Shown: in pieces, positions 22,006 to 36,100 of the stretch
How the letters are laid out: each line of letters opens with the position of its first letter
Position numbering within the stretch: the first letter of the stretch is position 1
DNA from: Helopsaltes ochotensis
Taxonomy: Eukaryota; Chordata; Aves; Passeriformes; Locustellidae
Assembly (NCBI GenBank): GCA_013400155.1
Contig: VXBM01000563.1
Span: 246,858-310,857 of the forward strand
Direction of reading: 5' to 3'
DNA length: 64,000 bases
Program-made: the position numbers and the translations under genes
Notes under the pieces: generated by a model
The model's database searches: none
Seen by the model: only the letters and a program-made list of their open reading frames with translations
What the model was told of the DNA's origin: nothing

Positions 22006-25000
22006 AGAAAGGGAGTAAGATCTGCTGAAATCTGTAAGAGTTGCTGGCTTCTGGATGCAGTAGTTGTTCCTTGAGACAACCCTGTTTTCCCATTCCAAAA
22101 GAAGGCACAGGCAGGTGTAGGGGCAATGAAGCTTCTGTATCAGCCATGGTGGGTTTTGACCCCGGGGTATAGGTTTGACTCCAAGAAAAATTGGATAGAG
22201 TAACCAGACTGAAAAAACAAACAAATAAAACAAAACAAGGGAGAAGAGACCTATCAAAGAATACAGGCATAAGAGCAAGTCCTGCCTGATGTATAGAATG
22301 TGGTGCCAAAGGAGACTGTCCCAGAACCAGATGGCATCCTAAAGTAGCAAGGACTGAGAAATCAGGAGAGGTGCTAGAAGATAATATTTTGTGGGGACCA
22401 CTTGGCAGGTCTTTTTGAGCTGGTGTCCCCCATGTGGTGTGAAAAGGGATGGGGGTGATGGCACTGCCACCTGTACAGTGGCCACTTTGTGGTTCAGCAC
22501 TGGTTTAGCAGCATCTGGTCAGAGAAATGGGATGAAGGAGCAAAGCAGGAGCTTTGCTTTCAAGTCTAGCCCAGGTTTGTCCGAGTGTTTAGACATTTGT
22601 TTCTCTCTGGAAAACAGCCCTGAGCATGTGTGTGAGTGCCACTAACTCAGCACAAGTCCTAGGAAAGGAGGGGTCCTGCACTGAGCCGGCCAAACCAGAC
22701 CCTTGCACTGCTGCTGTTGTCCTTCAGAGCACTGGAAAAGCCCATTAATGTTGGGGAAAATGTTCAGTTTCTCATTTTGCTGCTGGACTGTGGATGAAAA
22801 GGCCTATCTTGGAGGGCAGCCAGTTCAGTATTGTGCTGAAACAATAGATTTTACAGACAAATATTTGGGGGAAGGTCTTTTTTATCCTGTGTATTGTTCA
22901 TCCCTTGACCAACACACATGGCTAATGTACTGACTTGGTCCTTTGATATATGAACATCTATGGAATTATTTGTAGGTAGATGGTAGGGAAAGATCCATTT
23001 GAGCAACAGTGAAGCTATCAATAAGGGTGTTAATTTTGAAGAAGCTATTTCTCTGTAGCCTAATTTAGGTCCATGAAAGTAGCTGTGTTCCCATCTGTAA
23101 CAAAGGGCTCTCTTCAAATGTGGCTTTTCAAAATAAAATTATTATTCAAAGCAATGCAGTGTTACATTTTGGCTTCTCAATATATCAAAGTGACTTTTCT
23201 CGCTATGAGGAAATATGCTGGATCATTCTGAATTTTCCTAATTGTACAAGATTTTAAGGGCTGTTTTCAAGGACACGCATCTCTCTAATAACTCATATGC
23301 TATGCGCTCTGTAATAACCCTTCCAATAAAGTGAAAATCAACCCACTGCTCCCTTAGTCACAGATATTATTTAAAAATCCCCAAATCTTCAGCAGGCAGG
23401 ATAAATAAAACAGAATGTCTCCCCTTTTCACTCAAATATGGGAGCTTTTGGAGCTTTAAATGGAAGGAAAGTATACCCTTCCTTTTGTTCAAACAGCAGA
23501 TATTACTGCACTGTTTACAAAGACAAAATCCTGCGTCCAGTTTTCAATATAGATAATCCTTAAACAAATACATTTTTGCCTGTTTGTCAATCACAGAACT
23601 GCCAGTGACGAGCTGGGAGGCATCCCAGAGCAGGCAGCCTTTCTTTAATTAAATGCCGTGCTCCCTCAGCTCTGGACAAGTAGCAGGGAGGGCATGGCCC
23701 CCCCTGCAGAGCCCCCCCAGTTCCCATGCTCCTGACAGCTCGTGAGCACAGCCAGGCGTGCAGGGAAATGTGTCCTCACGTCATAACCACACCACAGCCT
23801 CCACATGGTGATGCTGGAGTTGTCCATGGCCCCCTGCCTTGGACCAACAGAAAAAGGGATGATGAAAATACTGAGGAAGGGGTTTGGAGGCAAACCCAGG
23901 GGGATGCAGAGGGCTGCAGCCTTGCTCAGGTCAGTACAAGGTCCCCTGCCCATTGCTGAGACAGCTGGAGCCCCTTTGCTGATGTTTCTTGCATTGATTT
24001 GGACATGGTTAGACCTGAAGGCCAACATTTGAACCCTTTGTAACTGAGATGTGGAGAAATTTGCCTGATGCTTCAAAGCATCTCAGAGAACTGTGTCCAC
24101 CTGCCATGGATGCTCAGAGACTGAAGAGTCTCCTCGAGACCTTTGGAAACCTTGCCCCTTACAAAGCATTGCTGATGAATTTCAAATCTTATTTTGATAA
24201 GTAAAAGACTTTTTTCTTTTTTTATTAAGAGCATTAAGTCTTATCCACTTGGTGTGTTGTTAACCTCCTGTACCACAGTTTCTATTACCAGTATTTCCAG
24301 CTATGCTTCACACAACATAAATTGTTATTCAGGGTGGCATGTGCTCAGCAGGACACCTGCGGTGCTCCTATTTATACAACCATTTAGTTATTATTGGTTT
24401 GGAAACTGGAACTAGTGCATTAGTTTTTGATCTGTACTGTAACAGTGGGTGGTTTATATATGTTTTCTGGAACATACCTTGTGGTGAAAGAATTGAAATT
24501 GAACTCTCAGTCACACAGAAAGGGGTTAAGAGAGAGAATTACAAACCGTGTGCACAAATCATCTCTAATTGAAGATCTAGCTGTGTTAATTGATTTTCAT
24601 TTGCATTAATATATAGCCTTTGAAGTAGCTTTTCTTAAGAGTTACCTTGTCAGGCTCAGCCTTCTGTTAACAATGTCTCCGGTCACAGGCTAACACTAAA
24701 ATAGATCTAAGAATGCCAATTTCTAACACTGACTTTTAGTCTTGCATTTTTATATGCTACATTTAAATACAGCTTAATGTGTTCAACTCATCTTATAAAA
24801 TGCTACTTCAGACTCCCACTGCTAAATCCTGAAACAGTGCCTTAAGGCTACACTACCTTGTAATACTCTGAACATGTTCTCAATAAAGATTCCTTCCTAT
24901 TCTCTAGCTAGTGGTCCCAAATAATCCACAAACCTTAGCCATAGGACATGGGTAGACTGCTCAGTATGAAATGCAAAGTTCGGAGGTCCTTTGTTACCGT

Positions 25001-26588
25001 TTGTGTTGTTTTGTAGGTGAGGTAATTTAGATATTCAAGGTCTTTTTTTACTTCTGGGCTGAATGTCATTTTTTTGTGAAGCCGGAGGAAGTAGATGACC
25101 ATTAACCTGGTGGCAAGAAAATACACAGTCTTTTAAAGGTGACCTTTTGAGAAGTGGTAGTAAGAAAACAATTTTAAGGCCAGAGCTTATAAAACAAACA
25201 CTGAATTCTGGCTTTTATGTGCTGTTTAAGGACAGTGTTTATGAGGATTGCTCCCTGCAAATCCTGCACAATGCAAAGTACATTTCTCAGCCTGCACCCT
25301 GCAACTCTGAAAGAGAAGTGCCTCTGCTCATCCATTTATGAGTAAGTTTATACAATCTTCGTGTGTGTAGATGCAAATTTGCTGCACAGAAGGCTGGCCT
25401 CTCTCCAAAGTAACTAGATGAGAGTGAGCCACAACGTGCTGTGCCCTGGCCAGAGTGTGAGGTGTCCAGTCCCCTGGCCAAGGTCTGCCAAGGAAGAGGG
25501 TTTGGGGAAGAGTAGTGCAACACAGAACTCTCTCCTGGAACACCCAGGTAAGAATTAATTTTTGGAATAAACCCTGGTGTTGAATGCTTGCACCAAGATC
25601 CTCAAAATACCTTGCACACATCAAGGTGAGGTGGTGACACGGGACCTGGGAACGCCTGCTCGTGCCACGGGTCTGCCATGTCCTGGGGGGCCGTGGGGGC
25701 CTCCTCCCTGTGCTCCCAGCACCACTGCCATTCTCTACCAAACCACTGGCAATGGCAAGCACCAGAGCTCTCTGGGCAGCTACACAGAGCTGGGCAGAAC
25801 ACCCTGCTATTTTGGAAGGGTTGACACCGGGAGAAATAATTTCTCTAGTTTTCTGCATGGAAGAGGAAGGAACCCAGGTGCTGGTGATGAGATAAATAAA
25901 CTTGATGAGATGGGAGCATGGGATGGAAAACTTTAATCAGAAGGGAGGTGTGTGTGCTGCTAAATCTCAGTTATGGTGGGCCTAGAGGATGAGCCATGAA
26001 GGAAGGAGACCGGCCTGAAGCTCAGACAGTGTCTCCATGAGTCAGAGGACAAAGCGTGACAAAGGCAAGGTGGTTTCACTCCTCTGTGACAGACTCTGAA
26101 TTTCCCTTATAGGTCTGTCCAGAGGGGTAATGGACTTAAGAGAAGTGCATAGATCTTTGGTATTTTGCCTAGACTTTCATATTTCTTCTGCTGTAGGAAT
26201 AAGAAGTGGAGACATTTGGAAATTCTACATTATTTATATATGCAGCCATGTGAACTGCTACCTGCAAATCTGTTACCAAAATCACATTTACACACTGTGT
26301 GCTGTGGGAAGCCAGCAGGAAGGAGATGCTGGCTTTGTGCACCTGGAGACCATGTCACCAAAGGGGACACAGGGAGCCAGTGTCCCTGAGGCTGTGGGGC
26401 ACCAAGGGGGTGCTGCAAATCCCACCCCTGCAGTGGGCACATATCAACTAAACACATATCATTCCTGAACATTTCTGAGGGTCAGAGACAGAATGTAGTG
26501 GTAAACCTCCCTAACGTTTGGTTACTGTGTTTAGATCCTCAAAGAAGAGCTGAGCTCTAGAGATATCCTTGTTTCTCTTCCCCCTAAC

Positions 26589-26639
26589 TGTGTGTGTTTG
26601 TGGGTGTGTGTGCATGCCTGTGTGTGCACGTGTGTGCAT
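26589..26639. repeat. TG-rich microsatellite
   Basis: Imperfect (TG)n broken by CATG and CACG. It is in intron 7. Confidence 0.85.
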
Positions 26640-27232
26640 ATGACAATTTTCCTTCAAACATTTGTCTGCTCCCAAACAGCAGAGACTGCAGAGACTTCCA
26701 TTAGCAGCAGCATTAACCTTGCACTGACCTTATAATCAGCAAGGTATGAGCTAGTCCTCCGTCCAGCCTTACTGTGAGACAGGGAGATGAAAAGAGGTTT
26801 AATTTGGCCCACTGTATGAATTTTGCTGTCACAAAAAGCCAAAATTCTCTTGGGGCTGTAATGTCTCTGTCGACATAAAGGTTTTATTATAGGTTGTGAT
26901 TAGCATCAAGAAAACATGAAATGACATAAATTTTTCCCCAAACAGATGATTATTTTCAAAATTGTTTGTCCCATGTTATTGCTGCTTTTTTGCAAATGTA
27001 TACAATGTACATTACAGATGACAATGAAGGTCAAAAGGTGTTAGTGAATTAATGAACTATGGGCTAAAAACTGTGGTTTAATCCTAAATGCAATGGCACT
27101 GAGAGCCTGAAGTCACTCCAGCTGCACTGTGAGGCTCACAGAAGTCATGTGTGTGAAAGCTGACACTCTCTTAGGGTGGTTTATTTGGGGATTCACAGAC
27201 CCTGAACTTTAAATTTACACATATAAATGCAT

Positions 27233-27325
27233 AGGTTTTAAAGCCAGAAGGAACAACCAAGATCTAGTGTGACCTTCTTTATAACGAAGTTGCAGAATTT
27301 CATCTCATAATTCCCTGCCTGCGCC
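27233..27325 (-). mobile_element. Ancient CR1 LINE tail
   Basis: The plus strand reads TTTTAAAGCCAGAAGGAAC, CAAGATCTAGTGTGACCTTC, TTGCAGAATTTCATCTCATAATTCCCTG in parts. This is the reverse complement of the old CR1 3' end found across turtles, crocodilians and birds. It is short and heavily diverged, consistent with an insertion older than birds. Confidence 0.65.
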
Positions 27326-29258
27326 AAATAAAATGACTATTCATACCAGAAGAGCTTGTGCTTTAATTCAGTAAGGGAACAGGTATGATGCCAGCATGTT
27401 TATCCTGAGATCTCAATAAAGCCACAGAGTCCAAATAATGCATACCAAGCATCAAATTCCCTCAAACTTGTGGTGATAGTAATAAAAATGGCTAAACGTC
27501 TTTGAATAACAAATAAATCTGATTAAACCACTCTCTGCTTATAGCTTTCCTGTGAGCAAGAAAGAACATAAATCGTTAGATACATGATTTATAGAATATT
27601 ATTCGTTTTTCTCAGTAACTCTGTGCGTTCTTGGGTCTTTGATATTCCGATAGCAATGTCCTTTGCAAATAATGCAAAATGATGTATATTTTAGCAGCTA
27701 CTGGCTAGATTCTCAAGAGGAAACATTCTCTAATAGCACAGTGCTCCTGAGGGACTTTTACAAGCAATAAAATCCAAAGCATACAAGCGAGATTTTTTTT
27801 GTCAAATCTTGCTTATACAAACATGAATTTCAGCTTCAGAGATCTCTTTTCTCCTCGCTGCAAGACAAGCCCAGATAATGTGCAACCAGATTCCTGCATC
27901 CTGCAGACATTTAAAGAGTCAGCTACCTATGTGGTAGGGCAAATATTTGCAGTCTGAAAGGAGGCACGGACACCACCCACTGATCTCTCCAGTGGGACAG
28001 GAGTGGGAAAGTGCCCTCATGGAGAAATCTCCTTTTCCACTGAACTCCCTTCCTGCCTCTGCTCTCTATGACCAGAGGGGAAGAAGGCAAAAACCATTCC
28101 TATATGTGCTGAAACAAGGGACAGGTGAAGAAACCTTTGATTTCTCCGCCTTACACATGAAGATAATAATAATAAAAAATTATCATAGATGGCATTTAAT
28201 GTAATAAACTGAAATTTGAGATAAAGTATAATGCAAATTTTTCTCAGCCTCTTTTTAACTGCACCCTATTCATGAGAGTAAACATACACCATTGAAAGCA
28301 AGGAATAATTTTTTTTGTTGTTGCATTTTTTTAAAATCTATAAAAATCCCAAGCTCATTTGAATTACATTGAAAATAAATAATAAAAAATGCAGTTTTTC
28401 TTACAATATTGAAATAATACTGTCAATGATGAGAACCGCAAATTTTTTTTTTATCTTGGAAAAACTTTGTGGTAGATTCTTTTTTTTCTTCACAGACTTC
28501 AACGCTGTTTAGATGTGTGTCAACAATGAAAGGATTCACTCAAAGTGCTTAGCAGATGTGCTTGGAGAAAACCCAGCTCCTGAGACTATGCATTACTGTC
28601 AACATCCCCATCAAGGAAATGTAATGGTGTTTGCAAAGCTGATATTTAATTCACTGGCTAATGACATTCAAAACCACAGAGAGCACAATATTTCTACTCT
28701 TGAACTTAAAATTGTTTCGTTTTTGTGTCCATATGATTCTGAATTTGGAAAAACCAACTGCATCTACAAGCAGTGGAGGAGATCCACCAAACACAGTTTG
28801 GGTTTTCTGTTGTGTCCTTATGAATAAATGAAAACACTGCAGCAGAGGTTGCTCTTTATCCTTCATGCAAGCACAACAGTTATGATGATTACACTTAGCA
28901 GAGGGTGGATTTTGTAGTCTGCTAGTATTTCCATTTGCTGGTTCACTTCCACATTTTTGTGACAAAATAGCAGGCTTTGCTAAGTTGACAGACTAATTTA
29001 GCTTTGGTAGGTCATCCAGTTAAAGCTAAGATCAGAATTTATGCATTTGGATTAAACAAAATTTCTATGATTTTTTTGGAAAGATTATGTCTATGTTGGC
29101 CTTTAATAATTGGGCCAAATTTTTGACAGATGTAATTTAACTGAGTTCTTAGGCATGATATTCCAGCAGAGAATTTGATCATAACATTTATGTTTTTGTA
29201 GCTATAATGTGACTGATTTTATATGTAGAACTGCATCTATAGATAATGTACATTTTAT

Positions 29259-29274
29259 AGATATATATATATAA
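29259..29274. repeat. Short (AT)n run
   Basis: About eight AT units inside a wider AT-rich stretch extending to about 29310. Confidence 0.8.
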
Positions 29275-29973
29275 GCTATGAAGATAAATATATGTACATG
29301 TATAGATACATACTAATAGTGCAATAACTGTGCAACCAAGCACACACATTTTGATTTCGGTTTGTGTTAACCATCACTTGCTATTAGTTAACACCCTAAA
29401 CTGACAGTGGTGAATATGTTTACATTTTATTTGTCACCAGGGAATAATTATGAAATACTTGCTACATGAAAATTATTCTACATAAATATGTGTTGCATTT
29501 ACAGGACAGAACAGAAACCCACAGAGGGGACTGTGACATGAGAGTTCTTCAATGACAATCAAAATAGTAGACATATTCCTGGTGTCTTTTAGGGCACTTT
29601 ATTCAATCGGGTGCAGATGAGCTAAGTTTATCTGTAGGATAGTTGGTTTGCAAGTTTTGGGGTAAATGATCCAAGAACAGCAAAGTGGATGTATTTTATT
29701 TGCACAGTGAAATTCTATTGGCAGAAAAAGCTGCAAAGACAGTTTATATTTTTGTCACACCGTAATAAGCAACTAACGACCCACAGAGAATTTGGGAAAA
29801 TGTCCTATTTACATCCCCTCCTGTTTATATGGGCTGCTTTTGCATACAAAGGAGGCCTTTGTTTCCTCAGGGCCTGTCAGCACCTGCTGGCTGCTTCCCA
29901 CTGGTCTCCATGATCCCCTGTGGCATCGAGCTTCCACATGCAAAGACTTTTGCCGCACACATCCATCACGTAC

Positions 29974-30142
29974 CTGGCAATTTTGTCTGTGCAGGACATG
30001 GTGATGAGCTGCTCTCCCAGCAGGACGCCGTCCCACGTCTGCGCCGCGTTGTGGCACCGGACAGGGATGGTCCCTTCTCCAGACTCAATCTTTGTCCGCA
30101 GGTGCCCACGGTATTTCCTCACTATGTGCTTGCTGCTGTTCA
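29974..30142 (-). CDS. ADARB2: ADARB2 coding exon 7, zinc ligand (second Cys) and base-flipping loop
   Basis: This 169-nt exon completes a Leu codon split with exon 6 (T|TG) and reads NSSKHIVRKYRGHLRTKIES, GEGTIPVRCHNAAQTWDGVL, LGEQLITMSCTDKIA, ending on AG of the Arg codon. It holds the flipping-loop Glu of GEGTIPV (codon 30075-30077, equivalent to Glu488 of ADAR2). It also holds the second zinc-binding Cys in MSCTDK (codon 29991-29993, equivalent to Cys516) and the Lys of DKIARWN that contacts inositol hexakisphosphate. Gln in GEQLITM (30009-30011) is the ADARB2-type residue where ADAR2 has Arg. The acceptor is TTTGTCCAG and the donor GTACGT. The N-terminal NSSKHIVRK matches ADARB2, not ADARB1. 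Confidence 0.97.
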
Positions 30143-33100
30143 CTGGACAAAATAAACACAAAGATGACAGTAATTGAATATTTTTTGAAACGACCTGAGA
30201 GGCTGTGTTGAGCCGTAGCTTGCATTTGCAGAACCACCTGTGAGGGTGCTTTAAATTGGATGCAAAATTAGATGAGATAACAGCCCAAGAAAGCAGTGCA
30301 GTGCAGAAAAGAAGATGCTCCTAGCATGGTTTTCTTTTCACATCAATCAAAGCTTACACAAAGCACACACTAAGCTCATGTTCCCCTTCTATTTACCTTA
30401 TATATTTAAAAAGAAGAGAGGTGCTCTGTCTTTTTAAGAACCAGTACAATTTCTCATTTTAGGATTGAGTTGTGATGGATGAATATTTGAAAAAGCTTGG
30501 TTCAATGAATGTCATCACAGACTCAAATGCATGATTCAGACCAGTCCAATACTTTACTGTGATATTCAGTGACATTTCCTGAATAATTTCAGAAGTGAGG
30601 TTTTGATTTGTTACCATAAAATTTCACTGAAAAATCCTGAAAAACTAAAGGTTTATACTCTGGATCAAAGGCAAATCAAAACTTGTTAGTTGTTCACTGC
30701 TGGCTGAAATTCCTCCTACAGTCTCCCTGAAGTGAGGTACCTTCCTTGTACTTGCCTTGTATCATACCAAAATCTTTTATCACTTCTGTGATATATATTT
30801 GAGTGCAAGGCAGCAGCCCCTGGGGTGGCACAGGGCAGGCAGCTAAAGCACTTGTCCTGTGCCATGATGAGCTGAGTCCTGCAGACATGCAGTAAATACA
30901 TAAGGTAATGACATTTCAAAAGCACTTCACCTTCATTATTATGAAAAGAGAAAAACTGAAGTTCATTATCAAAATCACTCTTACTCTCTTTCCACTGCTA
31001 CTTTACCCCTGGGTATTTGGCTGTCAAAGAACAAGAAGGAGCAGCAAGGAAATCCTCTGGTTCTGCTCACTGCCTCACCCTCAGAGGGTTTCACTGGGGG
31101 TCACTTTCTCCCTGAAGCAGACCTTTCAGTTTCCCTCTAGCCCAAAGGAAAATAACAAAAGACAGTACATGATGGCCTCTGCATTCAAGGAAAAGGAACG
31201 CTGCATTCACAGACATGAAGCTCTTGCCCATATTGCCAGCTGTTCTGTATATTTTTCCATGCTGGCTCCTCATCTGGACCAGAAGGCTTCTACTTGTGAA
31301 GGTGATGCTCCTCAGTCCTCTGTGGGCTGTGTGCTTCTGCCACTGAGTAACACCAGTGTGTCAGAGGCTGTGGGGCTGGTGGCACCTCTGGCTGTGAGCA
31401 GCCGCCTCTGTGCACGATCCCCAGTGCTGGTGGAAGCAATGGATTGACTGGCTGCTGCCAAGGGGTGGCTTGCAAGAAGGGAGAGGAATAATAAATTGCT
31501 GCAACCTATTGGGATTAGCAGAGGCAGCAAACACACGTAGAGCAGCAAAGTCAGCTGTGACCTGCCAGCACATGGCCAGCTGGGCCCCCAGCAATCATTG
31601 CCTCTTCTCTCCATTCCTGCTTTTTAAGAATTTAAGATGGGGGTGTGTGTGTCAGCAGCAGGCTGGGACAGGTATTGAATGGATTGCTTGGCCATGACCA
31701 AAACCAGTTTCCACCCAAACTCAATCTCCATCATATACAAAATATTGTTTGCAAATACTGTCACAGTAATGCTGCTACAGCTACAGCATCTGAGTTTGGG
31801 GAAGAGTGGTTGTTGCAGTGCCACCCGCACCAGCAGCCACATCATCCCAGCAGCAGGGGATGTGGAGGGTCCTTGTGCCCAGTTGCCAGCACCTCACAAA
31901 TCGTTATTGCAGTTATCACTTAAGTTGGAGTATTGTGGCTTTTCAAACTTGGGTTGTGGGAGAAACTGGGAACAGCCAATGGAGAAATAAAAAAATAATA
32001 AGCAGAAATGCTAAAGTCTCAGAAATGTCTCAGACCCCTTTGTTCTCAAATTTTCTGGTTATGCCAACACTGCCAGGAAACCATTTCTATGACCATGTGT
32101 GCTGATCCCTTGCACATCCCTCTTGTCTGGGATGTTAAGTGCAGAATCATTCAGAGGATGCTCTTTGGACTGTATTAGCCATCTGGGAACTGGGAACTGG
32201 TCCATATTTTTCCTGGGACTCTGTGAGGAATCATTTTTAAAAATTTTGAAACAGTGGTGAGCAGCATTTCTTATTATTAAACCACAGAGTTGTGGGAAAG
32301 GTACCGTGAAATTTGGACAACAAAAGTAAAACGTGGTCACTTCTGCTTAGCAAACACATCTAGCTGAACAACAGTGAGAAATGTCTACCAAAACCACTGT
32401 GCCTTTGTCTGCAGATACTGAGAACTGATGGCACAGCAGAGCAAGATCTCTGCCAAGGAAGCAGTGAAGAGTGACTCAAGAGACTATTGCTGTTTCGGCT
32501 GGTGGAAAGTGTAACTTTAAGCAAACCAGTTCTGTTCTCCGAAGCTTTCCCACAGGTACAATGAAGATAATGATGCTTCCTTCTTATGCAAATTCATTTA
32601 AAGGCACCGCTCAACAACTATTTATGAAAAACAGATGCTATCCTTCCAGGAAAGATCTACCACAGGAGTCTACCTGCTGGAAATCCCTCAGGATAAAATG
32701 ATTTTTTACTGTTTTGTTCTCCAACTTTTAAGAAAAATATTTTCTTTTGTTACACTTTTCCCATTTTCCATCTCTCTTGATTTTCCTCTCTTTCTCAGCT
32801 CCTGCTCTGACCCTTCCCTGTAGGTGCCTTGATCTCCATGATTATTCTCTTACTCAAGCAATTCCACATTTCCCATACATGCAAAGACACATGTAACTGC
32901 TAGGGAATTTTAGTGACTGCAGTATAAGATGAGCAGCCCATCATTTATGTGGCTTTGATTTCACTGCATAAATGTTACCTCAGTGAGGGGCAAAGCATCC
33001 CACAATATGCTGACAGAGATAGGAGTGAGTTCAGGGGAAAAAACAGCAGCAGGATTGCAAACAGCTGTTGAGCAGCTGGGGAATTTAAAGTGTAGGCCAA

Positions 33101-36100
33101 AAATTTTTGGGGAGAGGGATATGAATGACTTCTGTGTGTTTGGGGGGTCTGTTTATTTAATTTGTCATTTGTCTGTCTGAACTTCTCAGGACCGAAGGCA
33201 ATACAAAGGCCAAAGCATTCTACATCTGGTTGTTCTCACAGCATCTCAACCCTGGACTGCGAGTGCCAGAAACTGAACAATAAAGTTTCTAAAAAGCTCT
33301 TGAAGTGTGCAAGTGCACTGATAGTCTCCGTTTCTGAATGCTCATATGGACCCAGCCATGTGTCCAGCTTCGCTCCTGTCCCTGCGCCCTGCCCAGGGTG
33401 CAGCCGAGCAGCCGGCGCTGGCTGATAGGATTCAGGCATTTGTGGCCAGTGTACACTCACCCCAGGACACACTCCCACAGCTCTGATAAGGGGTTTTAGC
33501 TGCTCAACTGCTATTAAATTCAATGAATAGGGTGTGACTCAAACCTCGCGCTGTGCTGCCTGTCTCAGGCTGCTCACATTGCTGGGGTAGTTGGGACACA
33601 TGCTCCTCCAAAAGATCATCTGTGGCATTTATATAAAACACTAATAACCCAAAGCTCTAAATGCTTTCAGATTGCCAGTGATTAAATAAATCCAAATCTG
33701 CAGCTGGAACAAACTGAGTTCTTTTTTAGCATGTCATTAAGTAGCACAGGAAGATATAACCAAAGGAAAAGACGAGGCTCTGAGAGTTTTGCACTGAAGC
33801 TGCAGACAGGCTCCAGCACATAAGCTGCTTGTCAGCAGTAAAAAACGTGGTCCACTTGCTGGCACAGCCTTCCATGGATCATTTTAATGCAGTCTCGGAA
33901 ATATATTTATTTATGCATCTTAAAGTCACAAACTACAGCCTAGTGCTGTTCTGCCGTTCAGTATGATCAAAACATCAGTGACTATAAGCATTTCTGATCT
34001 TCGCTGTGCTGGTTCTCCAACTGCTTAATCTCAGCTAATTGCAGGGGAGAAGGCGTCTGTGGATGCCACTTCAACCAGAACAAAATGTCAATTCAAATTG
34101 GAATTGGAAAAGACAAATTTAAAAATCATTTGGAGTGGATTTATGATGTGTGCTACACTCAGATGTGGAAATTACTCCTGAGAGTTCCTAAGATAAAAAG
34201 GTGCTGGATTAATTACTGGATTAGAAATGTACACAGGCAAGTGCCTTGTATTTAAAATCGGTGAAACCCTCTGATTTCAAGCCTCACCCATTATTTTCGT
34301 ATTTGCTCCAAGACCAGTTCTAGCTCGTATGGTAATGAAAAAAGCCACTCCATATTTATTATTTAGTTAAAGAGTGAAGAGGAAATGGACGGTGATTAAA
34401 CAGAATCACACGAGTAAGGCTCTGTCTGAAATCTTGCATGACTGCCTCAGAGGTTCATTTTCTGTTTCCCTGCTTCAGTGGAGGCTGTTCTCCCTTCAGG
34501 AAAGAAGAAATAAAACAGCCTATCTTGCATTTTTTTTCACTGCTGAATCCTCCCCTCCTCAGCATGGTTTATAAAGCTTCCTTAGAGCACTGTGAGACAA
34601 AGGGGTGGAAAGAAGAGTGCATTTGACTGCCTTTGTATTTTCATGGTTATTAGAGATGCACTTTCCTCAACCAGATGCTGACTAAATGTACAGCATTACT
34701 ATTTCTGGAAGTGTTGAAGTGAGAATCACAGCACAGCGAACACTTTGGATGTGTCTGCTCTGCTGGGCAGGGTGGCTGGTCAGATAAATCCCTGCTGCAC
34801 TGTGCTTTGGTGACCAGCAGAGAGACAGGCTGAAATGCCATGGGCCAGCTTTGGAAAACAAGAAACTTTTGGAGTATTCTGAAATAAGTCTGAATTTGTG
34901 AAAAGAAGGGTCTACAGAGCTGCCTCTGCAGTGACTTCAGGGTTGTGTCCTTCCCAGAAGGGAACACAAGACCCTGTCTTGTGCAGGTTAAACAGGATAA
35001 AAGCACGTTGAGATGAATCCCTAAGAGTCAAGATATAATTTTTAAATACAAGCTGTGAAGGATATTGCATATGAAGGCAGTCCTGGGAGAGGACTAGATT
35101 TCTTCCTCCCAGAGCCATGTGGCACCCACCACATTGCAGCAGATTTCATTTCAGATCTATGGTTTGGACAGTATCATCAGCCCTATACACAAATAAAAAA
35201 GCTGAATATGTACTTTATATGTACAAATCTGGGACACTTGTAATTTTTGGAACAGAAATTAACATTGGAGATTGAACTTTTTTAACTTTTTCCTTCTCCC
35301 TGCCTCTTTCTTGGCTGAAATACTGTCTTTGGACAGTAGTCCCTAACCTAACAGAATCCATGACCTGACAAATGATGTTCCCTTTGGCACATTATTCTTT
35401 CTTCTTTTCACTAACCTTCATATAAAAAAATAATCACTCTTACTACTTCTTCCATAATTTTTCATCTGCCAATAGTTTCTAGAGGTGTACTGACAAGGTG
35501 TGATAGCAAAGTCAATTTGCCCATCCATAGATTATCAATATGTGGCATTTAATCCAGAGGAAGCAGTGAAGAGAAGACTTGAAGTTTGAATCCACAGGAA
35601 CAGAAAAGAAATTAATGCATTATTTTTCCTAATCTGCTTTAATTACCTATTAATTAAATTATTATTTTTTTGATTGAATTGTGGTGTTAGAGACAGTCAC
35701 TGCAGGAAGGGTGTAAGAATGGTATTCCAGCATTTTAAGGTTTATCAGTGAATGTTTTAATGAAAACCTTTTATTTTGGTCCATCAAAATGCCTCCATAT
35801 ATGATTACTGAGGGGAAAAATTTCATCTGTTCAGATAACACAGCACTTTTACAATGAGTTTTTATCATTTTTAATAGTAGGTTAATATGAAATGTATTGA
35901 AAGCTCATCCTAGGGAGAGGTGCCAAAATACTTTCACTGAACCTATGCTAGAGCAGAGAATGACACTCTAACACATGAAATCCATTTTACCATCAGACTA
36001 ACTTCTAAATTAGCCTGGACTCTCAGCAGGCTTTAATACCCTGAGAGGAAAAAAAGTCTGAGAGAAATAGCTCAAAGCCTTCAAACAGGTTTTCTGTAAT

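Larger units (their letters stand above)
19476..29973 (-). other. ADARB2: ADARB2 intron 7 (phase 2)
   Basis: A 10498-nt intron with donor GTACGT and a T9-CAG acceptor. It holds AT-rich blocks at 20690-21480 and 23100-23600 with the look of conserved noncoding elements, a fossil SINE-like segment at about 21935-22005, a TG-rich microsatellite at 26589-26639, an ancient CR1 tail at about 27233-27325 and an (AT)n run at 29259-29274. No gene was recognised. Confidence 0.9.

Noticed and set aside
25328..25858. 176-codon minus-strand open frame in intron 7
   Set aside because: No recognisable protein. It overlaps other equally long frames on both strands, typical of GC-richer noncoding DNA.
28513..28827. 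104-codon plus-strand frame with several Cys and His residues
   Set aside because: Cys/His spacing does not fit a zinc finger, and it lies antisense in intron 7.
30908..31447. 179-codon plus-strand open frame in intron 6
   Set aside because: It is antisense to the gene, has no known domain, and no promoter or splice evidence was seen.
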